Shown: positions 9,874-19,541 of the stretch, one piece after another | Position numbering within the stretch: the first letter of the stretch is position 1 | How the letters are laid out: each line of letters begins with the position of its first letter | Source of the DNA: Klebsormidium nitens | Taxonomy: Eukaryota > Streptophyta > Klebsormidiophyceae > Klebsormidiales > Klebsormidiaceae | Direction of reading: 5' to 3' | DNA length: 24,102 nucleotides | Assembly: GCA_000708835.1 (NCBI GenBank) | Contig: DF237460.1 | Coordinates: 43,748-67,849 of the forward strand | Notes under the pieces: model-generated | What the model was told of the DNA's origin: nothing | Seen by the model: only the letters and a program-made list of their open reading frames with translations | Databases searched by the model: none | Position numbers and translations under genes: made by a program

Positions 9874-12571
9874 ATGCCGAAGAATAAGGGTGAGTTGGTG
9901 GAAGATTGTTTAAGCTTGTGCACAGTGTTGGAGGGCAGGCTTGTCGTGCACCCTTATGCTTGCCCTGTGCAGCAGCTAGTGCGTCTTTCACTAAACCTGC
10001 TCTATGAGGCAGATGCAACACTCTTGTTGCGCATGCAGCCTTTGATGGCGCATGACTGTTGACTCCCTTTCCTGTCAAGTTCTTTTACATGCCCTGGTAT
10101 GTTTCTTATTTTATCAATGTTGGAGACACTCTAATAGTTGGCTTACTGTTTAGAAGTTGGTGTACTGGCTGGGAAGAAAGGCTCATGGTCGAAGCAGGGG
10201 ACGTTATGTCAACTTTTGGCTTCTACTAACATCCTCTCTTGAGCCATCCTGAATCCTTAATTTCAGAGCTCCAATTGCTGAGTCTCTTTCAAAGCAATAT
10301 CAGCCCCAGGTCAAATTGACCTTTGCATCCTTTTCAGTCCTTGCCTCATCCAACTGCTCTAGAAGTTTCCATCAGCCATTCCAGAGAGTGTTTTCGGTTG
10401 GAGCCTGCTGCTGGTCATGACTTGACGGCAATTCTCTTTTGCCCGCTGGTGATCATAACCCTATGTTGTATGGTTTCTGTTCTACAAATTGGGGAGGATT
10501 ACTTCAGCTCTTGCTATTTAGAAGCTGCGGGGCTTGTGTTCCGCACGCAGGTAATGGTGTTAGGGTTTGAAGTCTGTCGCAATGTCTGCTTGTTTCGCGT
10601 TCAACTGCATACTTGTAATCCGAAGCTGCAATTGTATAAGGGTCTCTATATTTGATTCTTGGCACTGTGTGCGCCTTCATGTAAGTCATGCTTTTCAGGG
10701 CTTTGAGCAGGCTCGCAAATTACCTTGCCCGAGAGGCTGGCCAAAGGTTTGATTGCATTCTCTAGTTTCTTCAGTTCACAGGAAAGATTAGTACTCCTGC
10801 ACCTAGGAATGGGCAGACAAGCAGTGATGAGGCGAGTACGCAGTGCACAATTGATCAGAGAATCTTGGCCTTCATGTTACTGTAGGTGACAGATCTTGAC
10901 CCATGATGATTCCTGTTGAGCAGGACTGTGGGTGACAGAATCTGACCCACAATAAATCCTCTTTTGTAGGAAAGGGAGGAAAGAACAGGAGAAGAGGAAA
11001 GAACGAGAATGAAGAGAAGCGAGAGCTGATCTTCAAAGAGGACGGGCAGGGTGAGTTGCGGAGCAGTGTTGGTGCTGGAGCAGCTCCCGATTCATTTTTT
11101 TTCCGGCACCTCAAGCTTGTCTTTTGATGTTTTTTCTGGATTGTGCGAGAGGTTATCTGCTCATGGCACTGCACAGGCCGTAGTGATTGCTTCTAATTTG
11201 GCAGGTGGGGGATTCCGTCCTCTTGCTGATTTCTTTGTCAGCACATTTAGCCGCGTCACACTAAGCCACTTCACTTGGATTCCTTCAGTAGAGCTTTCTC
11301 TGGAGCGGCGTGTGAATCCTTTTTTCCGCTCTGCAGAGTATGCGCAAGTGCTGCGGATGCTGGGGAATGGACGGCTGGAGGCGCAGTGCATGGACGGCAG
11401 TAAGCGGCTATGCCACATCAGGGGAAAGCTTCGAAAAAAGGTTTGGGTGAACGCGGTAAGTACTTATGCCCTGCCCCGTATTTGAATCAGAGCTGCAGAA
11501 ACGAGAGTCCGTGTTTTTGAAGTCAGTGTCTATGTACTGCACCTAATGATGTCTTGAGGTGGCGTAGCGTCTGGAGCATCAAGTATGTGCTCACACTTTT
11601 GCTGCACCAGACGCTACTGGTCTGATCGTAAGCTTCTGTCTTGCAGGGAGACATCATCCTTGTTGGACTCCGAGATTACCAAGACGAAAAGGCTGACGTC
11701 ATTACAAAGTGAGTCGACTTGTTGCTTTCCCTCTTGGATCCATTTTGCCCAGGCATCTCCCTTAAATGGGGCTTGGCATGCGTATTGCAGATTCGTCTGG
11801 ATGATGTCGGGCAATATGGCAACCTTTCCCCTCTTCACGAAGGTTTCCCGTCTTCATCTCTGGATTTCAAATCTTAGAATCTGGACACATGTAACTGGAT
11901 TGTCATCTTTCCTGGCAGGTACATGGCTGACGAGGCCCGTAGTTTGAAAGCCTACGGAGAGTTGCCTGACTCGAGTGAGTCCTCCGGTCCTTGTCTCGCA
12001 ACGCTCTTGTGCCAAGTGAACTGGCAGCCATTATCTTTTGACATGGATTAGGCCGTTGTTCAAAAGCAAACTTGGCCGTAATATGTGCGTGATGATGTTT
12101 CGTTTGATAGTTGTGTCCTGGCTGATCATAACAGGTTGGCCTCTTTTCGGTGTTCTGGTCCTGTGCCGCGGTGGAAGTTAAGCCTGGATTGGATTCTCAT
12201 TTACGTGTTTTTTCGACCCTGCAGTCCGTGTCAATGAAACGGACACGTTTGCTGACGACGAGAACGAAGAGGACGACTACTTCGATTTCGATGACATCAG
12301 CGAGGTGAGCACGGTTTGCTGTTCTCTTCTTCCAAGGGCGGACTTGTTAAATACGTTTCCCTGATGTTTGCTGGCACGGTCGAGTTGAGGGGATGCTTCA
12401 CCTGTGATCATATAGATCTATGTTCGCACGGTGCTTGAATTTGTACGACCCTATAAGGCAAGTGTTGAGGTGCTCCAGGCGGCTCAAAAGAGGCCTTCTC
12501 ATCTGGACAGGTCAGTATCCTCGTCGTTTCTACTCCACTTACGTTTCCGTTGTTTTCTTTTGCAGATCTAG
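9874..12571 (+). CDS. EIF1A: Translation initiation factor eIF1A, 7 exons
   Basis: eIF1A binds the 40S subunit with an OB-fold, promotes scanning and start-codon selection, and contacts eIF5B with its C-terminus. Coding exons: 9874-9889, 10970-11050, 11337-11455, 11647-11708, 11919-11974, 12225-12304, 12566-12571. Total 420 nt, 139 residues, close to plant and animal eIF1A (about 144). The N-terminus [17 protein letters not shown], the OB-fold stretch [13 protein letters not shown] and [11 protein letters not shown], and the acidic tail are all recognisable. Intron phases close at every junction. The last exon is chosen because its acceptor follows a strong pyrimidine tract and adds only ATC TAG, giving DDISEI, which matches the conserved terminal isoleucine of the eIF5B-binding tail. 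Without that splice the protein would run on 19 residues into the intron. The first intron (1080 nt) is the longest in the gene. The acceptor of intron 1 is duplicated. Confidence 0.95.
10885..10969 (+). repeat. Tandem duplication of the 3' splice site of eIF1A intron 1
   Basis: The 39 bases at 10885-10923 and 10931-10969 align without gaps at about 72% identity by hand count. Both start GGTGACAGA, share TGACCCA and TCCT, and end in an AG, giving two acceptors 46 bases apart. Only the second has a good pyrimidine run (CCTCTTTTGTAG) and continues into the eIF1A reading frame. Confidence 0.75.
12416..12510 (+). other. Possible alternative cassette exon in eIF1A last intron
   Basis: Between exon 6 and the last exon lies a segment flanked by TATAG and GTCAGT. 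It is open in the phase-0 frame for 31 codons, starting [10 protein letters not shown]. If included and joined to 12566, it shifts the last exon so that ATCTAG is read through, giving a tail of about 45 residues ending ISASS. Its acceptor has almost no pyrimidine tract, and an open run of this length is not rare by chance. Treat it as a candidate only. Confidence 0.25.
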
Positions 12572-14410
12572 ACACGTATCTTCACACATTTCTGCTTCTT
12601 CTTGAGCGGCTTCAGGCTTCTCTTCTCGTAAGCCTGAGGTCCAGAGTACTAATCAGAGAACGAGTCGGAAGCTGTTGCGCAGCAGACAGTACAGCAGCAA
12701 TGAGTTCGATCAACATCTTGTCGATCTTTAGGTCTTCAGATGGCCTACCCTGTGGTGGTTTGAAGGGCTTGAGGATTGTTTCCTCGACTTTGAAAAGTGT
12801 AGAAGTTTATAAGCAGAGCTTGTTGTTGTTCAAATCAAAGGTGCTCAATGCCGACGGTCTCTATCCAAGTTTCCAGACGCCACTCCTGGCACGCTTTTAC
12901 ATAATCAAAGGACGCCTTACAGGATGCATGGTTTGAAGTGTTGCTGCTTGTCGTGTCAAAAGTCAATTAGGCAGGCACATGCGTTTTTGTCGTTTGCATG
13001 CTACAGGAGGCCGTTCATTGCTAAGGTGAACTTACCAAAAGGCGACACGTTAACATGCAACAAAAATGGAAACGATCTTGGAGTTCGGGACACTCGTTGG
13101 CGTATGCCCGTACGTTCTGAAACATCAGGTGTTAGACGCCAAATGATGTATTGGCACATGAGAACGTGCATGACCGTCGAGGCATGGTGCAGGCGGGGGC
13201 TGGGAAGCGGGCGCCAGCTAATGTGTACGTATGCGAGGCATGCCACGGAGCTGCCGCCGGCATGTTCTGTATAGCATTATAACTGCATACACATGATGGT
13301 GTGACACATGTGATGAGTGAGTACGTCTGGCCTGCATGGCGCATATGTCTGGTTTATTGCGCGCAAGGCCGGCCGGCTGCAGCCGCCTAAAGGTCAAGAT
13401 ATTCGCCCGCTCTCGCTCAGCGTGGTGACAAATCAGCCAACTCAGATCCGCAACATCTTGAAATGAGTCTTAGGCTAGCTCTAGCTTTGATGCAAGCAAT
13501 CGAACTTTCCAGGGGTACGTAGCAAATGTAAGAATACATTAGACTGCACGAGCGGCGACGCGTGGTAGCATGTCGATCTGTCAGGCCGGGATCGTATATG
13601 CTAGAAGTGGCATACTCGGAGAGCAATTTGGACCGCAAAAGTGGCATTCTCATATGCAACTCTATCCTCTGGCACAATCATTAGCTCGCAAACGAGCAGT
13701 CCAGAAGATTGAGTACGCAAGTATGCACCAGTGCGAGCTGCAACTTGGCAATGATGGTTGCAAAAGATACTCACGATGAGTACGGATCATAGAATGTATA
13801 CATGAAGGTTTTGCCGAGACGGTGCTTTTACGGAACGCTGCCAGATCAGTAACACAGACGCGTGCCTGTAACTTATGTAAGGTTCAAGAGCTTCGTCAGG
13901 GTTGTTCTGTTTTCTAAGGACGCGGATGCAGGTATTGAAGGGCTTCGCTTAGCATGCTTCGAGCCACATAGAGAGACGTATACTGGACAAGAATGTTATC
14001 ATGCATGCTGATTGCAGGTTAAATGATCTGCATTGATGCAATGATCGGCCATTGTTGGTGAGGATCGGCGTGAGCGGCAAAAAAGTGTTCATCGAACCAT
14101 CCGACGAATCCAAAGATTAGCTTGCAATTCGATCCGTCGAGCTTTGTTTGACAGTTGGGCGACGCGAGCTGCGTCACCCGTATGCTGCGACGTACATATT
14201 CTACATCTATATGAATTGTGAACTGACTGTCTATCATAGAGGTCCCGCAAAAGAAGCCCTCAAAAAAGAACTGGAATGTTCTTCCCATCCCGCCTTTACA
14301 ACCTCAGTGCCTCCATGGTCGCGTTGAAGGAAGCCTCCCTTTACAAACGCAGCAAAAAGAGTGCGTAGCCTGCAGTCTTTGGGACCCGCTTTGGAGTGGG
14401 CGCTTGAACC
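12572..14410. other. Convergent spacer, 3' sides of eIF1A and hydrolase genes
   Basis: Two genes end here tail to tail. No ORF in the region resembles a known family. A small perfect hairpin lies at 12612-12637 (TCAGGCTT with AAGCCTGA, loop of 10), probably in the eIF1A 3' UTR. Several ATGC-rich near-palindromes occur at 13090-13300. I could not place polyadenylation sites. Confidence 0.55.
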
Positions 14411-17400
14411 TCAGCTCTCAGACGTATCAAGCGCTTTCCCAGCGACGTCGTCTTCCGTCTGCGACGCTTTCCGGTCGGACCCCACGTAGCGGAAGTACCG
14501 GAATCCGTCCACCTTTTCCGGCCGGAGCTCCGGCCGTTCCGTCCGCCCCCTCAGCACTTCGCACACGTCTTCCATTACCCCCGGGTGCGTGAACGCATAC
14601 GTATGCCCCGCCATGCTCTTATCCAGGCCGGTCGCGTCGATGACGTGGACGTTCTCGGCGAGCGCCACGTGGCGGCCCTCGGCCACGTGGACCTCGAGGT
14701 TGAAGTGGCCCAGCCGGTGGTGGCCCCCGTGCAACTTGCGCGACAAGTTGAGCGGCCGGTCGTTCTTGGAGCAGTAAATCGATACGCGCTCGACCTGACA
14801 ACGGAACGTTGGACGTTACTGTGGGCGTCCGAACACAAAGCTACGGAATTGAACATTTCGTACATTTGAATCTTTATTTGACGGACCGGATTGCAACTTC
14901 GGCCAATTTGGGCCTCCACAAACGTAGATGGCCTCGGGGTGTCCATGCATGGCCTACGCCCACTTTAAGCTTTTGTCACGGTCCGCTTCAGGAGGCCGAG
15001 TATAGGCGGTTAATGATCAATGACTTGGACGCGTAAAGCTGTCGCTCGCTTGGGACGGAGGCTGACTGCCCTTTCCGTTAACCAAGCTCAAGTACCGCAT
15101 GGATGCGGAGCCACTTATCGACGAAGGTCGTTCACCTTTCGTTGCGACAAGAGCACGGCTACGAGAAGCGTCGATGCCTTCTAAACGGCCTCCAACAACA
15201 GGTATTGCTTACGTGATATCGTCTTGAAAGCAGACGCCGACTTCGACAACCGAAAGACGTTGACAGAATAGCGCAAAAGAATTGGTTCATCTGCCCTCAC
15301 CTGTTTGTTGACGTCTCAGTGCATGTTATATAAGTCCCCGTAAAAATTCTTGACGTGGCAGATAAAATACTAGATCTACCGCGGATGACCCTATCGTCAA
15401 GTAAGTATTTTCTCAGAATCCTCACCTGTTTGCTGACGTCTGGTTGCATTTCGTAAAACTCCCCGGTGTCAAAGTCCGGGGCGACCAGCAGCAGCTGCCC
15501 CAGCCTGGCGGCGCCCCTCGGAGGTCGCCACGCGGCCAGCCGCACGAGCGCGTAGAGCGCCACTTTGGTGCCCAGGCTGTGCGAGATGACATGCACCTTC
15601 TCCAGGCCGTATGAAGTCATCAGGCGCTTCAGGAACGTCACGAAGTGCGGCACGGTCCACATCGCGTTCGCCTCATCGCCGCCGTACTCTTGGAGCGACT
15701 GAAAAGAGTGGTTAGGGACAGGTTAGACGCAAATCCTGGTTTTAATTGATAATTGGTAACTGATGCGGTAAGTACTGATGCAGGTCAACTGCGGGCAAGA
15801 TGTGGTGACCTCAGCGTGACGGCAACGGCAGGGATTGGGACGGCTGTGCTTGTCCGTCCCTTATGATTGTTGAAGCGATCTCCGGATCTCGGAAGAAGAC
15901 GCGACGATCTGTCCGGAAGGACACGTGTATCTCAGGAGAACAGGGCCATTGAGATTAAAGAACTGGTGAACGCAACGAACTTTGGTGCGCTAGAGGCACG
16001 CAGAGTCAAAGCCTACAAGAGAAGCCGTGCGAACCCGGAATATTCAACTCGAGATTCGAAGTAGATGAGAGATACATGGAAGTGGCTAGAACATGTGGGC
16101 TGTGATACAGGTCCGAGTAGCCTGGACTGCCGATGTCAGAGCAAATAAAGTAACGAGAGAGGCGAAGTACCGCCTTTGAGTTTCTTTGAACTTTCACAAC
16201 CTTACGATGGAAACGGCACCAGTCATTCAGCGGAGCGAGATCAAGCGTAGAACGTGGCCCAGATCAGGGCATACATAAGCACAGAAAGTCGCTGAAGCCC
16301 AGAATCTGGTTACAAGCAGGTTGTGCTAAACCCCTGCGTCTGGTTCAGGAGCCCCACCTGGAACGACGGCCACTCGTAGAGAAAGAACGGCATGCGTCCC
16401 CGCATCTTGTACGCATACACCCCCATGTGCTTTGCCGACCACGACATGTCCGTGTCGAATCCGTGTACGAAGACGGCCGCCTCCCGGGGACCGCCCCCGA
16501 ACCCGAGCGCTGGCCGCACGTGATGCTCGTAATCCATGACGACACATGCCGTCATCTCGGGGCTGTTGCTTGACTTTCCCGTCGCGCGACGCGGGCTATG
16601 GGACCATAGGTACGGCAATTGCGCGCCCTGCGACGCAATGTGGTGGTAGTCGGGAAGGGAGACTTTGACGATCCCGGTTGACATTGCGCGCGCGCGGTTT
16701 GTGCTGAAGAGGTCGGCCGGCGTCCGCGTGTCGGACCGCTGCCGGTCGGTGCAGAAGAAGAGGGGGACCTTTACGTACCCTGCAGAAGAACGGAAGCAGG
16801 CAGGTTGTCAGTGCCTTGAAGCATACACAACCCGGAGAGACATTGGCTCCGGTGTTGTGACTCAGTTACTCAAGGCCCAAGTGTGGCCTGTGCAGAAGAC
16901 GAAAGATCTGGAAGAAAGAGCTGGTTCCTCATGGTCGAGAGGAATTTCTACGAACCTGTTGCGTCAGTCGGATGGCCCAAATATTTTCAAGCGGATTGAG
17001 GACCCACTAGAATATGCAAAGCTGGGTCTATCTAAAAAGGCAATGGATAACAGCGCGAGGACCCGTTGTCTTTGTGAAACAAGAGCGCTGTTCCTGTCAG
17101 GGAAAGCCATCCGTAATGTGCTGAATCGCGCTGGGGATGAAGAGATATCGGTTGGTTTTGAGAAGGAGAAGAAACTACGGCAAACCAGACATCAGACCCC
17201 TCTATGGCAACCGAAGCTCAACAGTGGGCTGTCAGGCAAAAGCAAGTTGTGTCACCTCCTGCTGTACAGGACGATGCGAAGACCACAAATAAGACTAAGA
17301 TTTGATTGTCAGCTCACTAGTAAGAGAACCTATTGACATCTCCCTGTAAAACCCTGCAAGTGCAAATTGCCCCTAAAAGGGCTCATTTTGGCGCACCACA

Positions 17401-17932
17401 ACCACACCACTGAAAGCCCCGTCTTTTTCAGCTCAAACTCCAAGATTCCAGCATCTTTTAACCCCAGCATTTGTGCCCGAAGATCTTCGGACTCACCAGT
17501 CCCACCGTCAAGCTCAAGCGCTCTCGCAGCCTCCTCGTCCCCCAGCTTCCGAAACAGGCGGTGAAACTGGTTGCGCAGCTCCTGTTCCTCTCGCCACTGC
17601 TTTGGCAGCGCTGTCGTCACCGAGTCTTCCTTTACTGCCCCCTCCAGCTCCTTGTCGTTTTCCGCGCACTTCCGAAACTGCTCTATGACTCCGTCGGCGA
17701 TGTGTTCTAGATCAGCTTTACGTAATTTTGAGCTCCGATCCGCGGTGGGCAGAATGCGGTCGTGCAGCTCGCCGGAGAAAGACTGCCAGTCGTCGCAGCT
17801 CATGTGACTCTGGATGAGCTCCAAGCGGTTTATGAGGCATGTGAGAAACACACAGCGCTCGGTCTTCTCATGAGACTTGTAATCGTAGGAATGCCGGCGG
17901 CAGCCGGAGCATGAGAAGCAGAGCGCCTTCAT
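14411..17932 (-). CDS. DUF900-type alpha/beta hydrolase with novel N-terminal region, 4 exons
   Basis: The core matches the DUF900 alpha/beta hydrolase family, whose substrates are unknown. Exons in coding order: 17353-17932, 16358-16779, 15426-15698, 14411-14794; 1659 nt, 552 residues. The core starts VPLFFCTDRQR near residue 198. It has the oxyanion strand AVFVHGFDTD (His299), YEWPSFQ joined to SLQEYGGDEANAMW across intron 2, and the nucleophile motif HVISHSLG (Ser375). It then has YCSKNDRPL, and VIDATGLD followed by GHTYAF supplying the likely Asp and His. The last three exons are firm. Exon 1 is less certain: it is a long open frame from the ATG at 17932, charged and helical, with Cys5, Cys8 and Cys11 at its start, and it joins in the right phase only through a weak donor, GTTTTA at 17352. 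It might instead be a separate small gene, with the real first hydrolase exon unseen. I do not recognise the N-terminal 193 residues. Confidence 0.78.
15295..15470 (-). repeat. Tandem copy of hydrolase exon 3 end and its donor
   Basis: The last 39 coding bases of exon 3 (15426-15464), encoding GEFYEMQPDVSKQ, recur at 15301-15339 in the following intron with 30 of 39 bases identical by hand count. Each is followed by the same GTGAGG donor (15420-15425 and 15295-15300). The unit length is 125 bp. The copy carries changes that destroy the protein motif, but it keeps AACAG/GTGAGG. Confidence 0.78.
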
Positions 17933-19541
17933 TTTAACTGCTTCTCTCTTGGCTTGGTGGTGCTCAGCCACTGGATAAGCAAGCTGACTTGGTGTTTGGA
18001 TTGATGGTCACCCCATTGGTTAAATGGTGGTTAACAGTGGTCAAAGTGGTGGCCCTACCAGCTTGACAGAGCTTTGCAGATTCTCTCTAGAGCCAGACAA
18101 ACAATCTGCTTCTTAGCTTCAAGTATGTCCTTTTTCCTTTTACCTTTTCCCACCTTTTGCTAGCACTCAAATTGGGCGTGTGGCATGGGCAAAGCTTTGC
18201 ATGCATACACCGGCAGCTGAGCAACATGATCTACAAACCAAACTTCCCAGATCCGACTTGGTCAGGTGTTTATCATACTTCGCGTGCTCCAGTTCGACAG
18301 AATGTGTGACTTTCTTAGCGCCACCACTTGATTGGGGTACCGTCACGGTCCCAGAACCAGACAGCTCCCCCTGATCTGCAAACCCGCCGCAGGGCAATCC
18401 GTCTTTTGTCAAGTTGCAGATCGTACCAATTTAGAATCTATTCCTGAGGACGTTGGAACTTCAGCTTCTTCTTTCCGATAGAACTTGAATGGGTCACCAC
18501 ATTCTCTGTACAAGTCAACAAGATACCGCAGCTGTAGCTTAATGTAGGTATGCCTGCATTAAGCCAATTGAGAATCTACAAGGTCACCCCTCCGTAATTT
18601 CGTCTAAACCGTATGTTGAACGTGCAACACTGGTCATCAAGTGTTGCGAGCCTGGGGGAGTGCCTCATTCAATCGGCTCGCAGCCGGAAAGGATCTAGAT
18701 CGTGGAGTGGTACTCCTATTCCAGTAAAATGCACGACGGTCGCCCTGCTTGGTCTGCGCATATCGACAGCTCTATTCAAACCGCACCCGCAATGTGGCCG
18801 CAATGTGGAACTGATCAAAGGCCTCTAGATCTTTCACAAAGCACACCGGACCATCCTTTTAGGTATAATGAGACACTTGCCTCCTCCATGCTCCACAGGT
18901 CGGCATCATCCTGAATCCTGATCCTGGCAAAGCCGTTTCAAGACTTGTAAACGCACTGCTGTTCTCAGCAATTTGTTATTCCAATAGAGTCTGGAATCTG
19001 GAAGGCTCTGGATTATGAAATGATTGAAATCGGATTTCTAAACATAAAACCGGCCCACGCCGCGCCACGCGGCGAATGCCGACGGGTGCATCATGCACTA
19101 TTGTCACGGGTTCCCTAAAGCTGCCACCTGGCAGGCCCTGCTCGTTCGGCACCCTTTCACGTGGATCAGCATGGGGTCGGCTAGCCCGTTCGATGGTTAA
19201 GCTGGTTATCTGGGCGGTCCGTTTTCGCGCGAAGCTGCTAATGTTGGCAAACTTTGAATTGAAGAGTCCAGACTGCAGTGCGCTTTCCCCTGATCCTGAT
19301 TCCTGACCCGTTCATAGGTAGGTACCGTATTCTGACCTTTCCGAAGTAGAGCAATTGCAAACATTCTCAAACAACTTGGAAGGATTGCGGCATTTAGCGT
19401 TGCCTCAGCGTCGTGCCAGTGCCTTTGACAGGAGCCTCTAGCTGTTGCGTGTTGGTTTGTCTGGCCTTGCGAGCTACCGAATATCAGGACACTTTGGAAT
19501 TGTATTGCCAAGAAGTTATAGGCCCGTTGCTTCATAAGTCC
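17933..19541. other. Divergent spacer between hydrolase and NSE1 genes
   Basis: Both flanking genes start here and run outward, so their promoters lie in this 1.6 kb. No convincing ORF is visible. A GC-rich perfect dyad (CGCCGCG, 3 bases, CGCGGCG) sits at 19058-19074, about 470 bases before the NSE1 start, within a locally AT-rich area. It could be a transcription factor site. Confidence 0.55.
19058..19074. promoter_or_regulatory. GC-rich dyad, possible factor-binding site
   Basis: The sequence CGCCGCG-CCA-CGCGGCG is a perfect 7-base inverted repeat with a 3-base centre, in the shared upstream region of two divergent genes. Position and symmetry fit a dimeric DNA-binding protein site, but I match it to no specific factor. 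Confidence 0.3.

Noticed and set aside
11051-11485. Plus-strand open frame starting in eIF1A intron 2
   Set aside because: Only the part from 11337 to 11455 is real coding sequence (eIF1A exon 3); the rest is intron read-through.
14019-14288. Minus-strand open frame of 89 codons upstream of the hydrolase 3' end
   Set aside because: It matches no family, has no intron-exon logic with its neighbours, and lies in the convergent spacer.
16665-17336. Long plus-strand open frame (about 223 codons) antisense to hydrolase exon 2 and its upstream intron
   Set aside because: It has no ATG until late, resembles no known family, and its first part is the mirror of a firmly coding minus-strand exon. Its length is somewhat unusual, but chance plus antisense codon bias can explain it.
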